Shown here: piece by piece, positions 12,340 through 20,569 of the stretch
Position numbering within the stretch: position 1 is the first letter of the stretch
Layout of the letters: each line of letters begins with the position of its first letter
From: Basidiobolus meristosporus CBS 931.73
Taxonomy: Eukaryota > Basidiobolomycota > Basidiobolomycetes > Basidiobolales > Basidiobolaceae
DNA: 26,455 nucleotides
NCBI GenBank assembly: GCA_002104905.1
Contig: MCFE01000916.1
Span: 1-26,455 of the forward strand
Direction: 5' to 3'
Position numbers and translations under genes: made by a program
The notes under the pieces: model-generated
The model's database searches: none
The model's input: only the letters and a program-made list of their open reading frames with translations
What the model was told of the DNA's origin: nothing

Positions 12340-12649
12340 TGTTATGAATCGAGGGCAAGCGGAGGAGGACCGGAGGATGTCCAATACGAATCAGAGAGGT
12401 TATCTGAATAGTTGATGAACCGGTAAAAGGTTGATGCTTTATTGATAGTGTTCAAAGGAGTTTATATAGAGATAGCCTTGGAGGGAGAGCTTCCGATAAC
12501 GTAGGGCAAGCTTCCAAAAGGAGGGTTCAAGATGTATTAAATAACGTGTGTATCACTGAGTGCGATTGATCGTCTGTGTGGAATTCCAGGTGTTCGATCC
12601 GTAGTGTTCAAGTGATCGGTAGTGACTAGTTAGGATTTAAATCATAACA
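12340..12649 (-). repeat. 3' LTR of the Ty3-type element
   Basis: 310 bp bounded by a perfect 8-bp inverted repeat (TGTTATGA at 12340-12347, TCATAACA at 12642-12649). The outer flank is AGTA, matching the flank at the other end of the element. On the inside it abuts a purine-rich tract. This is the only full LTR of the element in the window. Confidence 0.9.
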
Positions 12650-12660
12650 TACTCCCACAC
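12650..12660 (-). other. Polypurine tract of the Ty3-type element
   Basis: On the minus strand, GTGTGGGAGTA directly precedes the LTR terminus TGTTATGA. Its position between the pol stop codon (12661-12663) and the 3' LTR, and its purine bias, fit the priming site for plus-strand DNA synthesis. The tract is not perfectly purine. Confidence 0.6.
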
Positions 12661-15600
12661 TTAAAGAGGTTCTTCTCCTGAAGAGTCCTGTCTATCGGAC
12701 TTGTAATACCAGTATTTGGTTGGTGGTGTCATTGGGTTTTTTAGCTGTGCTTCCTTTAGTCGGTCTCTATGCGCTAGGTCCTCCTTTACTTTACCTGACA
12801 TGTCTGCGAGTTGAAATGTATTGAAGGGCATTTCTCTTGTGATAATAAAGGGTCCAACCCAATGTGGTTCTAGTTTTAGCCTACTTTCATTTCGGACTAA
12901 TACAAGTTTTCCCAAAGTTAAGGGTTTTGTTACCACTGTTTTGTTGTACTGTTCTTTCATCTTCTCTGCTTGTCGTTTTAAATTCTTGATGGCATCATGT
13001 CTTGCATGTCCTAATTCTTCCAGTTCCCTTGTTCTGAATTCCGCCAAGTCTTTTTGGTTCTTTAAGTCCCAGATGTATGGTGGTAAGGTATCACCTGGGA
13101 TTCTTGGATGTGTACCATACACTAGGTAGAAGGGGGACTTTTGTGTTGCTGAATGGACTCTAATACGACAGGCAAAGAGTGCTTGATGTACAAATTCATC
13201 CCACTTATGTTTGGCTCCTTTGACATAAGTAGTCAGCATCTTCCCAAAGAGTCCATTGAACCTCTCTGTAACCCCATTTGTTCTAGGGTGGTATGCTGAT
13301 GTCTTCAAATGTCTAACCCCCATTATCTGAAGGTATTCTTTCAAGGTTTGTTCCAAAAAGTTTGCTCCTCTGTCAGACAGAATTTCACCTGGGCATCCAA
13401 ACTGCATAAAGATTTCCAGGTAAAGGAATTTTGCAACATTTTTTGCAGTAGCTGCTGGCATGGCTTTTGCTATACACCACTTAGTGGTATGGTCAATTGC
13501 AGTTATGATCCACTTGTTCCCTCTTGAAGTTTCAGGCAAGATTCCAATGAAGTCAATTCCCCATCTGTAGAATGCTGGAACTGGAGTCAGTGGTTCTAAT
13601 GGGGCATGTTCCTTGTTGTATGGTCTAGCAAGCTGGCACTCAGGGCAGGTCTTGAGGGTCTCAGCTATAAATTGTTTGAGTTTAGGCCACCAGGCTCTCC
13701 TTTTAGTTATTTCATAAGTTCCTTGGATGCCCAGATGTCCAAAGGCTTTATGATTCTTGATTATCATGTCACCTCTGTATACAAATGGAATATATGGTAC
13801 AGGCCCTATTTCTTCCATGTGTCTGTAAAGTACCTTGTCTTCACCATATGAGAAATTCTCTGCTTCTTTCTTAATCTTGACCCTTACTTCCTGTGATAAA
13901 TCTTCTGGCATTGTCTGACTTGCCAAGTACTCTGGCATGTATTCTGGCCAGTCCAACTCATGATCTACCATTGATATATGTTGCCTTGAGAGTGCATCAG
14001 CAACTGTATTCTTTGGCCCAGGGAGGTAGTGGATTTTAAAATCAAATTGTTGTAGTTCTTCAATCCATCTAGTTATTCTTCTGGATAATAGCTTCTGGGT
14101 GTGAATGTATCTTAGGGATGCATGATCTGTATATACCACAAAGTGTTTGCCCTCCAAGTAGCATCTCCACACTCTCAGACAATGTAGTATGGCATAGAGT
14201 TCTTTTTCATGGACTGGGTAGTTTTGTTCAGTTACTGATAGCTTTTTGGACTCATAAGCAACCGGGTGTTCTTTTTGAGTCAGTACCCCTCCAACAGCTA
14301 GATCTGAAGCATCAGTGTATACACAGAAAGGTTCTGAGAAATCAGGCAACAGAAGCACAGGAGTTTGGCATAGCTTTTCTTTCAGAGTTAGGAAAGCTGT
14401 CTCACAGTTTGGGGTCCATATATAGTCTTTCTCTTTTTTGGTCAAGTCTGTAAGGGGGGCTGCAATAGTTGCAAAGTCCCTGATGAATCTTCTGTAATAT
14501 GATGCAAGTCCCAGGAAGGATCTCATTTCAGTGAGTGACTTTGGGGCTTCCCATTTCTGGATAGCATCTATCTTGGCTGGATCCATGTGTAGTCCTTTAT
14601 CTGAGATTATGTGACCAAGGTATTCAACTGATCTGGTGAGGAATTCACACTTAGGAAGTTGTGCATATAGCTTGTGCTTTTTTAGTATAGCCAGTACTGT
14701 CTTCAAGTGCTTCATGTGGTCATCCATGCTGGTACTATAGATCAGAATGTCATCTAAGTAGACCAGGACAAATTTCTCTAAATATGGTTCCAGGATGCTA
14801 TTCATGAGTGTCTGAAATGTTGCTGGGGCATTAGTCAGGCCAAAGCTCATCACAACAAACTCATAATGACCATATCTTGTGTTGAATGCTGTCTTAGAGG
14901 TGTCTTCAGGCTTAATTCTGATTTGGTGATATCCAGATGCCAGGTCTATTTTAGAGAATATCTTTGCCTTCCCCAGTTGGTCAAAGAGGGCATCAATTCT
15001 TGGTAATGGGTAGGAATTTCTGACAGTGATTGCATTTAGGGCCCTGTAGTCCACACAGAACTGTAGCTTCCCATCCTTCTTTGGAGCAAAGAGTACTGGA
15101 GCTCCCCATGGTGATTTACTGGGTTTTATCCAGCCTTTAGCCAGGTAGTCCTTCAATGTTTCCTTCAAAGTCTCCATTTCCTTTGGGGAGAACTTATATG
15201 GGGCTCTGTTTCTTGGTTTATCATCTGTTACTTCTATGGCATGGTCAATCTCTCTGCTTGAGGGTAGTGCAGGGATTTCCTTGGGAAAAACCTCTTGAAA
15301 CTCTGCTAACAAGGTCTTGAGCCTGTCATTTGTCACTTCTGTGGTCTCTTGGATTTTGGCAAAGGCTATCATGTGCAACAGTTTGGGATTCTGTCTGATA
15401 GAGTGGGCAAACTGTTTCTTTGATATGGTGTGTTCTGGTGCATTGCCTTTGTCCAGGGTTGGTTTGGGTGACAGATGATATTTTGCATCATCCTTGTTGA
15501 TTACAACTTCCTGAGTCTGCCAGTTTATGTCAGGATTGTGCTTTCTTAGCCAAGTTTGTCCCACATTGATTTCAAAGTTGGCTTGGGGTATGATAATTGG

Positions 15601-15828
15601 GGAAATGGTGTCTTGGAAGTCCCTGATTTGTAAAGTCAAGGGTTCAGTCCTGCTGTTCACTATAATTGATTCCTTGGTGGCACAGAGGATGTGAATTGGG
15701 GGGCAAGGGATTGTTTGTAGCTTCATCTGATCAGCTACATCTTTTGAAATGTAGACATCAGTTGCTCCACTGTCAATGAGTACAGAGACACATTGGTTGT
15801 TGTTGAGAATCCCTGGGAGTTTCAGCAT
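12661..15828 (-). CDS. pol: Pol polyprotein of a Ty3-type retrotransposon (protease, RT, RNase H, integrase)
   Basis: 1055 codons without a break. Numbered from the Met at 15828: aspartic protease with VLIDSGA at 16-22; reverse transcriptase about 225-410 with [15 protein letters not shown] (239-253) and the catalytic YLDD at 357-360; RNase H with YTDAS (504-508), E541, YTDH (566-569) and DALSR (611-615). The integrase zinc domain is H693-x4-H698-x29-C728-x2-C731, the catalytic triad D759, D819, E855 has the canonical 35-residue spacing, and a GPF/Y-type module (WVGPF, 990-994) follows. All visible catalytic residues are present. The 65-residue tail after the GPF module shows no chromodomain. 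The frame is open 27 codons upstream to the gag stop (15910-15912), so Pol is probably made as a Gag-Pol fusion, not started at this Met. Confidence 0.95.
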   Translation of the reverse strand: MLKLPGILNNNQCVSVLIDSGATDVYISKDVADQMKLQTIPCPPIHILCATKESIIVNSRTEPLTLQIRDFQDTISPIIIPQANFEINVGQTWLRKHNPDINWQTQEVVINKDDAKYHLSPKPTLDKGNAPEHTISKKQFAHSIRQNPKLLHMIAFAKIQETTEVTNDRLKTLLAEFQEVFPKEIPALPSSREIDHAIEVTDDKPRNRAPYKFSPKEMETLKETLKDYLAKGWIKPSKSPWGAPVLFAPKKDGKLQFCVDYRALNAITVRNSYPLPRIDALFDQLGKAKIFSKIDLASGYHQIRIKPEDTSKTAFNTRYGHYEFVVMSFGLTNAPATFQTLMNSILEPYLEKFVLVYLDDILIYSTSMDDHMKHLKTVLAILKKHKLYAQLPKCEFLTRSVEYLGHIISDKGLHMDPAKIDAIQKWEAPKSLTEMRSFLGLASYYRRFIRDFATIAAPLTDLTKKEKDYIWTPNCETAFLTLKEKLCQTPVLLLPDFSEPFCVYTDASDLAVGGVLTQKEHPVAYESKKLSVTEQNYPVHEKELYAILHCLRVWRCYLEGKHFVVYTDHASLRYIHTQKLLSRRITRWIEELQQFDFKIHYLPGPKNTVADALSRQHISMVDHELDWPEYMPEYLASQTMPEDLSQEVRVKIKKEAENFSYGEDKVLYRHMEEIGPVPYIPFVYRGDMIIKNHKAFGHLGIQGTYEITKRRAWWPKLKQFIAETLKTCPECQLARPYNKEHAPLEPLTPVPAFYRWGIDFIGILPETSRGNKWIITAIDHTTKWCIAKAMPAATAKNVAKFLYLEIFMQFGCPGEILSDRGANFLEQTLKEYLQIMGVRHLKTSAYHPRTNGVTERFNGLFGKMLTTYVKGAKHKWDEFVHQALFACRIRVHSATQKSPFYLVYGTHPRIPGDTLPPYIWDLKNQKDLAEFRTRELEELGHARHDAIKNLKRQAEKMKEQYNKTVVTKPLTLGKLVLVRNESRLKLEPHWVGPFIITREMPFNTFQLADMSGKVKEDLAHRDRLKEAQLKNPMTPPTKYWYYKSDRQDSSGEEPL

Positions 15829-15909
15829 CTTTGGGGTAGTATATAAGCTCTGAGTCCTCTGATACTCCTTAACAAGGCTGATTGTGTGCTCCTCCTCCTT
15901 AGTGGAGAG

Positions 15910-16866
15910 TTAGAATACTCTTTGTAATGGCCTCTTTGGGCATTCATTGACTTTATGACCCTGTTCCTTGCAGTAAAAGCATAGTCCAAGCTTGAAGCAT
16001 TCCTCTTTAGAAGGTCTTGGTGTGCTCTGCATAACATCTAGGTCCATAGGCTCCAGTGTTTGGGGGTAGTGTGCACCTTGTTCAGTGATTGGTTGACTAC
16101 CAATAGGTATGTGGTTATTGGCTTTGAAGCCTGTAGTAGTTCTTGAGTGACCAATTCTGTGGTTGACAGCCCTTCTGAAGTGTATGGCATCATATCTTTC
16201 TGCCAGTTCCATAGCCTCTACTAGGGTTTTGGGGTCTTTGTATTCAATTTCCCATCTAGTGTTGGATTTCAGGCCTCTTAGGTATTGCTCAAGTAGTTCA
16301 GTATCAGGCATGTTTTGAATTTGCATACTAAGCAAGTTAAACTGCTCATTGTACTCTTGAACAGACTTGGCTTGAAAGAGTTTGGACAGTTTTTCTCTTG
16401 CCATTCTATCAGCATTGATAGGTGTAAACCTCTTTCTCAATGCTTTAACAAAGTCAGCCCAGGAGGCTATGGGTGGAAAGATGCCCCTATTCATTCCTTG
16501 AATGTGAAGTTTCCACCACATGGTTGCTTCCTTTCTGAAAAGTGAACAGGCATAATGTACTTTGACTTCTTCAGAGTCATCTGAGAAGTATAGGTACTGC
16601 TCTACTTCAAATATCCAAGTCTCTAGAGTGGCAGTGTGTCTTTTGCCTTCAAAGATGTTGGGTTTCTGAAGTTTCAGATTTGTTGCCCTATATTGTTTTG
16701 TGCAGTCCAGAGAGCCTTGCCCATCTTCTCCAAGATTCAAGGAATTGGGAGGCACCGCAGGTCTTACAGATGAGGCTTCACCCTCTCTCTGTATACCTTG
16801 ACCAGTAAACCATGATCTCTGGGTGTTCACAAAATGTAAAGAGTCCAAGTCTGTCTGCCTACCCAT
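15910..16866 (-). CDS. gag: Gag protein of the Ty3-type retrotransposon
   Basis: 318 residues from the ATG at 16866. The central part resembles the retrotransposon capsid family (for example ATMWWKLHIQG and FVKALRKRFTP, then VQEYNEQFNLL). A CCHC zinc knuckle, C-x2-C-x4-H-x4-C, lies at residues 296-309 near the C-terminus, as expected for a nucleocapsid. The open frame continues upstream to 17040 without an ATG, but that part is the antisense of the tRNA-Leu gene and is not protein. The first ATG inside the element is the one used here; because the 5' LTR and leader are deleted, the true N-terminus could have been slightly different. Gag ends with UAA in the same frame as Pol. Confidence 0.9.
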   Translation of the reverse strand: MGRQTDLDSLHFVNTQRSWFTGQGIQREGEASSVRPAVPPNSLNLGEDGQGSLDCTKQYRATNLKLQKPNIFEGKRHTATLETWIFEVEQYLYFSDDSEEVKVHYACSLFRKEATMWWKLHIQGMNRGIFPPIASWADFVKALRKRFTPINADRMAREKLSKLFQAKSVQEYNEQFNLLSMQIQNMPDTELLEQYLRGLKSNTRWEIEYKDPKTLVEAMELAERYDAIHFRRAVNHRIGHSRTTTGFKANNHIPIGSQPITEQGAHYPQTLEPMDLDVMQSTPRPSKEECFKLGLCFYCKEQGHKVNECPKRPLQRVF

Positions 16867-16911
16867 TCTTGGGTCCAGACTAGGGAGGGCTGCAGGCTCA
16901 GTTGTGTGGGA

Positions 16912-16923
16912 TAAATCATAACA
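16912..16923 (-). repeat. 12-bp stub of the 5' LTR
   Basis: TAAATCATAACA (+ strand) is identical to the outer end of the intact LTR (12638-12649) and is followed by the AGTA target duplication. Immediately inside it the sequence runs into the gag region, so about 298 bp of LTR plus the primer binding site and leader are missing. A GGAT shared by both deletion edges may be junction microhomology. Confidence 0.75.
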
Positions 16924-16933
16924 AGTACAAGCT

Positions 16934-17015
16934 GGTGAGGTGGCCGAGTGGTCTAAGGCGCTGCGTTCAGGTTGCAGTCTCTTCAGAGGCGTGGGTTCGA
17001 ACCCCACCCTCATCA
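16934..17015 (+). tRNA. tRNA-Leu (anticodon CAG)
   Basis: An 82-base class II tRNA without intron. The acceptor stem GGTGAGG (16934-16940) pairs with CCTCATC (17008-17014) with one G-T pair, followed by discriminator A at 17015. The A-box region is TGGCCGAGTGG (16941-16951). Anticodon stem CTGCG/TGCAG encloses the loop TTCAGGT, with anticodon CAG at 16968-16970. A long variable arm follows (16978-16990), then T stem GTGGG/CCCAC with loop TTCGAAC, the B box GGTTCGAACC lying at 16994-17003. It reads Leu CUG codons. The Ty3-type element lies directly upstream. Confidence 0.97.
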
Positions 17016-17019
17016 ACCG

Positions 17020-17023
17020 TTTT
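17020..17023 (+). terminator. RNA polymerase III terminator of tRNA-Leu
   Basis: TTTT lies five bases after the mature tRNA 3' end, the usual short-T signal for polymerase III. Confidence 0.75.
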
Positions 17024-17413
17024 ACTCTTAGCTTACACAAAAATGATAAGAGGAAATATCACAATGCTAACATTCACTGGGCAGTCTGTCAATCTCGAAT
17101 CTTTGTGTTACCAAAATCAATCCGGTAACCCTGCCAGATATTCTCTCCAATATCAAACTCTTCGGTGGAGGGCAGCATTACTAAAGACTGAGGTTGAGTA
17201 TGTTAGTACGTAAGCGAATATCTAATATTAATGCCCGCAGCTCTGATCATGATACAGGTGTGTGCAAGTAAAAAGCGCTGGAGACACAGTTAATGATAAT
17301 CACAAGTAACAACAAATATAGGAATGTCATTTCAATTTTATTGATTGAAGATTTTCAGTAATAGTGTGGTGATGGCTGCCTACATTTGAAGCATTGTCAC
17401 CGCACTAGTTGTA
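17024..17413. other. Spacer between tRNA-Leu and the first secreted-protein gene
   Basis: No gene was seen. On the minus strand it contains AATAAA (17337-17342), about 72 bases after the stop of the gene at 17414-17902, a suitable poly(A) signal for it. No trace of the missing 5' LTR of the Ty3-type element is present here. Confidence 0.5.
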
Positions 17414-17902
17414 TTACACGTTTTGCCCTGCACAATCTTCTACGCATTGCATCTCTGCCACAGGGGTTGTGTATTGTATATCTTGGGTGGGCTGCATCAG
17501 GACGTAGGGAGAGAAAGAACTATCTTCCAAGTGTTCCGCTCCCTTTTGCTTGGCATATTCTAATGCATTGGCTCCACCCTCCAGTTCCAGACTGGGCCCT
17601 GCTTGATACTTGACATTGAAGCCTTTGTTGCTGTTGGCGTTAGCAATGTTCAGGTTATCGTGCTTTCTGGTCACGGTGGTGAAAACCTGGCGCAATAATG
17701 GGGATTGGACATTTGTCGTCTTAACGACAGGCAAAACTCGAGCGTTTTGGTAGCAATCGCTCGCATACTGTGCACATGGTAAGCTGCGATAATGCACCCT
17801 TCTATACTCGCGAGTGCATGGAGAAGAACAGCCGATTGGGGCAGCAACGGCAACTTGAAGAGCGGCAAGGCCTAGAATCACTGTTATGGTAGTAGAGCGC
17901 AT
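17414..17902 (-). CDS. Predicted secreted cysteine-containing protein (162 aa)
   Basis: An ATG-started, intronless ORF. Residues 1-21 form a clear signal peptide (TVILGLAALQVAVAA, cleavage probably before PIG). The mature part has six cysteines at 25, 29, 43, 50, 153 and 157: a CX3C pair, PCx6CYQN at 42-53, and a closing CX3C pair. The middle is polar with no domain recognised. A TATA run at 17944-17949 lies about 45 bases upstream of the ATG, and AATAAA at 17337-17342 follows the stop, so it reads as a complete compact gene. It shares the PCx6CYQ motif and an ANAL motif with the neighbouring gene at 18297-18842. Function unknown; small secreted proteins of this type in subtelomeres are often effector candidates, which is inference only. 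Confidence 0.75.
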   Translation of the reverse strand: MRSTTITVILGLAALQVAVAAPIGCSSPCTREYRRVHYRSLPCAQYASDCYQNARVLPVVKTTNVQSPLLRQVFTTVTRKHDNLNIANANSNKGFNVKYQAGPSLELEGGANALEYAKQKGAEHLEDSSFSPYVLMQPTQDIQYTTPVAEMQCVEDCAGQNV

Positions 17903-17943
17903 GCTGAAGAATAGCTGAGAAATAAGTTAGTTGCATAGGCCGC

Positions 17944-17949
17944 TATATA
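17944..17949 (-). promoter_or_regulatory. TATA box for the 162-aa secreted protein gene
   Basis: TATATA within GCTATATAGC, about 45 bases upstream of the start codon. A second AT-rich run (about 17961-17969) could serve instead. Confidence 0.4.
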
Positions 17950-18085
17950 GCATGGGAGGCTATATAATAAGGTTAAGTCAAGGGCATAAAGTGAGTCTTG
18001 TTAGATTGCGCATGTTTTCCATTCTGTTATTGACTTTATTGAGGAAGCCTGTAACATATAAAATACATGCACTGGAATGACAGCC

Positions 18086-18089
<4 letters not shown>

Positions 18090-18122
<33 letters not shown>
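18090..18122. repeat. (TA)n microsatellite
   Basis: About 16 TA units in a row in the spacer between the two secreted-protein genes. It is likely length-polymorphic; no function is inferred. Confidence 0.95.
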
Positions 18123-18125
<3 letters not shown>

Positions 18126-18296
18126 TCTATCAGCGCTGCCCATACTTCTCTTCAATACGAACAATGACATTGTGTACAACGATAAGTGCCACTGTTTCTG
18201 TGTGTGCATATCAGAAAATTCTTGAGTACTTGTACATCATCAGCATACCGAGTAATATGTTGCTCATTTTATTTCGTAGGTTTACTTTTACTAGAC

Positions 18297-18842
18297 TTAA
18301 TGTCTGTTTCCACTGAAATATCTAACTTTGAAGTGGCGACGAGCAGATCTCTTATACTTCTTGTACCCACCTCTAAGCGCACGCGCTGCTGGCTGAGTGA
18401 TGATAATTTGTGACTGTTGCTGCTTGGGCTGGTACAGGGTTTGATCAATGACTTGCGCTTGGTCGAACTGGTTTGAGTTGGACAAGGCATTGGCTTTACT
18501 GGAGGAATGGCCATTGATTTTGTCCAGCAAGGCTTGGGATGGTTGAAGATTGGAAATATCGAACCCTTGCAACCCAGAGAATCCTGGCTGCTCACCCAAA
18601 GTCTCGCTTGTCTGCATTGGCTCACTCATCTCCGAATCATCCCCCTCCTCAGTTGATGGCCGGTATTCTTGACTGGGGGCCGAAGTGTCCTGATAACAAG
18701 CACCCTGTTGTCCAACACATGGCTCATTGGTGTAGCCCACCTGGGATTCACCGAGTGGGGTAGCGGAAATTGCTTGCAACGAAGCGATGGCAGAAACTAG
18801 CAAGAGGAAGGAAAGCTGCATGACTGGCTGGTGGAGTCTCAT
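18297..18842 (-). CDS. Predicted secreted protein with basic C-terminus (181 aa)
   Basis: An ATG-started, intronless ORF with a signal peptide (hydrophobic MQLSFLLLVSAIASLQAIS). The mature protein has only two cysteines (42 and 49) in PCx6CYQD, an acidic Ser/Glu-rich stretch (about 65-85), a Gln-rich stretch (about 138-148) and a strongly basic C-terminus (about 156-174, including KKYKRSARRHFK). A TATA box at 18857-18862 is only about 20 bases upstream of the first ATG, so transcription may start at or after it. The Met at residue 8 (18821) is therefore a likely true start and gives a better-shaped signal peptide (174 aa). AATAAA lies at 18268-18273 on the minus strand. PCx6CYQ and ANAL (117-120) sit at nearly the same positions as in the 162-aa neighbour, suggesting distant paralogy. 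Function unknown. Confidence 0.72.
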   Translation of the reverse strand: MRLHQPVMQLSFLLLVSAIASLQAISATPLGESQVGYTNEPCVGQQGACYQDTSAPSQEYRPSTEEGDDSEMSEPMQTSETLGEQPGFSGLQGFDISNLQPSQALLDKINGHSSSKANALSNSNQFDQAQVIDQTLYQPKQQQSQIIITQPAARALRGGYKKYKRSARRHFKVRYFSGNRH

Positions 18843-18856
18843 GCGAATTTTGCCGA

Positions 18857-18868
18857 TTTATATCACCT
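18857..18868 (-). promoter_or_regulatory. TATA element AGGTGATATAAA for the 181-aa gene
   Basis: The minus strand reads AGGTGATATAAA, the same 12 bases as at 20098-20109 (+) in front of the 72-aa gene. The spacing to the first ATG is about 20 bases and to the second, at 18821, about 41. Confidence 0.5.
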
Positions 18869-20097
18869 CGATCCCACTCAATTAGGCTTCGTTCATAGCG
18901 ATAGCTTTATGCGAGCTAGATTAATTTAACCTTTACTACTTTACCTCTTCGTACCAAGGCTACACAGTATAGGCTGCACTTCAAAGTGTAAAGAATGAGG
19001 GCGATCTGGTCAATGATATCCTTAATATCATTCACAATTCTCAGTTTTTGCAATAGCTATCCATATTGGTAAGGACTTTGGTAATTGTTTACTAATGAGC
19101 CTAAACATTACCGTCGATAGCTCCAAGGTGATTTCGGTCAATTTCAGCGGGTTTTGGTACTCCCTTTGTATCAGTGCAGCTTTCCTGGATGGTACTTTAT
19201 CCTGTGAGCTTGGTATCTTTGTTACATCTTTAAGGCAAGTATCTCTTACAATAGTCCTATCATTGCCTGGAAGGTATTGTCCTTTGGTAGTGTTGTTTTC
19301 TTGCTATACACATGCTTATATATATTGCTGAACTGACCCTGCCGCAACTTGAGAGCAACCACCACAGTCAAGCTTTGGGGCAGGCGTACCAAATTAACCT
19401 TTTATTACGAGAACCTAGGGCTGTTGCTGATTGGTGAACAATACGACTGTCCTGTACACCCCAGGACAGTACAGGCAAGAATATATTGGTTAGTTGTTTG
19501 CCAAGAGTTGGGGATATTGAGTGGATAGTGCTTGGGATAGTTGAGGCTGCCTTGGAATTTCTTGTTGTAGTACACGCGTTTTCAATTAGTTATTTGTCAA
19601 GAAACAAGCCAAATGTGACTGTTCACTTTATTTGTGTTACGCTTTATCTATGCTGCTACAATCGATAGCTTGGATGGCAATGCTTTCTTGCAAGACACAT
19701 GCACTTATCTATTGCAAACTTTACCCTGCCACAGATGGAGTACAGCGTCGGATTAAGAGCTCAGCCACCGACTACCACGGTCATTCTTTTGGGCAGGTTG
19801 ATTATATAACCTGTTATTTCAAGAACAGACTCATTGCTGATTGGTGCAAATCCTTGTCACCAATGACCGGCATGGTGCATAGAGATGGTGCCGGCAAGAA
19901 GGAAATATTCATGGATGTGTTTAGCTAGTATTGGTTTCCTCAGGTAATATTGCAGATTTGGCCTCAACCGTAACCATTCATGATTTCTGGATCATTTCTC
20001 CAAGCTTGGCCTAAGACTCAGCACTTTAGGTGGGAAGCCGCTATACTTAGTAGAAAAGGGCACATGAAGCAGCCAACACTAAGCCACCACCTGGATA
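18869..20097. other. Decayed tandem duplication, no intact gene
   Basis: A segment around 19240-19480 recurs in degraded form around 19640-19910: ACACATGCTTATATATATTGC versus ACACATGCACTTATCTATTGC, then CCCTGCCGCA versus CCCTGCCACA, GGGCAGG, AACCT...TTA, and TTGCTGATTGGTG in both. The offset is about 390-410 bases. Small ORFs (19095-19331 with an ATG; 19632-19928 starting at GTG) cover parts of the copies, but the reading frame is not shared between them. The minus strand of both copies reads like a promoter (CACCAATCAGC followed by a TATA-like run). They are best seen as relics of a duplicated gene or promoter. Confidence 0.5.
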
Positions 20098-20109
20098 AGG
20101 TGATATAAA
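20098..20109 (+). promoter_or_regulatory. TATA element AGGTGATATAAA for the 72-aa gene
   Basis: The TATA box lies about 60 bases upstream of the ATG at 20165. The 12-base context is identical to that of the secreted-protein gene at 18297-18842. Confidence 0.55.
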
Positions 20110-20164
20110 GCAGCAGGTGTGGGCTTGTCAGTCTCAAGACTTATTGCACTCCACTTTCTCAGCC

Positions 20165-20383
20165 ATGGTATCTGATCAAGAAGCCCGTTTGTATTCTGCC
20201 GATGTCAGAGAAGAAATTGCCAGAGCCAAGAGAGCTAACAACGGGAACTACGCCTCAGTCACAGTCAAAGGGATTCGCTGGACTTGGAGAGGACCCGGAA
20301 CTGGCAAGCTGTCCTTCAAGCAGATCCTCAAAGGAAGAAAGGGGACCGCCTGCGTGGATAGCCAGACATGGGTAATCTCGTAG
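20165..20383 (+). CDS. Hypothetical 72-aa protein, no family recognised
   Basis: A compact gene: TATA box at 20104-20109, ATG in a good context (GCCATGG) at 20165, TAG stop, and AATAAA at about 20460-20465. The frame is open further upstream but only to a GTG. The protein is basic and has no signal peptide or membrane segment. Its middle reads SVTVKGIRWTWRGPGTGKLS, and it has a single Cys near the end. I do not recognise the family. The sequence GGTAATCTCG just before the stop could be a 5' splice site, so a longer spliced product is possible. It is the only gene on the + strand within the block of minus-strand secreted-protein genes. Confidence 0.5.
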   Translation: MVSDQEARLYSADVREEIARAKRANNGNYASVTVKGIRWTWRGPGTGKLSFKQILKGRKGTACVDSQTWVIS

Positions 20384-20569
20384 GGTTTGGTTGGTGCCTA
20401 CTTAGCCGGTGGACTCTTGGAGATGTTGCTGTTATGGATATTTAGCTGAAGCATTGTGAAATAAATGAGTTCAAATCCGCGTTCCTTTGACCCAGCTGTA
20501 TTATGCTCATTGCACTGTGAGCAACTAACATATGTGTGAACTGCTACTTTGATTGTTTAAGTGTTTTGA

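Larger units (their letters stand above)
12340..16923 (-). mobile_element. Ty3-type LTR retrotransposon with intact gag and pol, missing most of its 5' LTR
   Basis: The element reads on the minus strand, gag then pol, with pol in the order protease-RT-RNase H-integrase that defines the Ty3 (Metaviridae) type. The left end is a complete 310-bp LTR (TGTTATGA...TCATAACA). The right end keeps only 12 bp of LTR (16912-16923). AGTA duplications flank both ends (12336-12339 and 16924-16927), so both outer boundaries are original despite the loss inside the right LTR. The right boundary lies about 10 bp upstream of the mature tRNA-Leu(CAG) gene. Gag and Pol share one frame with a single UAA between them. 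CpG is strongly depleted in the interior although the ORFs are intact. Confidence 0.93.

Noticed and set aside
12821-14453. Plus-strand ORFs inside the Ty3-type pol region
   Set aside because: They are shadows of the minus-strand polyprotein with no motif of their own.
16867-17040. N-terminal extension of the Gag ORF over the tRNA-Leu gene
   Set aside because: The frame is open but has no usable ATG at its limit, and it is the antisense of a tRNA gene. Antisense-tRNA peptides of this type are a common annotation error. Gag is started at 16866, inside the element.
18077-18625. ORFs overlapping the 181-aa gene in other frames
   Set aside because: One includes the TA microsatellite as coding sequence, and the others are antisense or shifted frames of a better-supported gene.
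19443-19475. Inverted repeat CTGTCCT...AGGACAG
   Set aside because: A 7-bp stem inside decayed duplicated DNA, with no gene or start site attached; likely chance.
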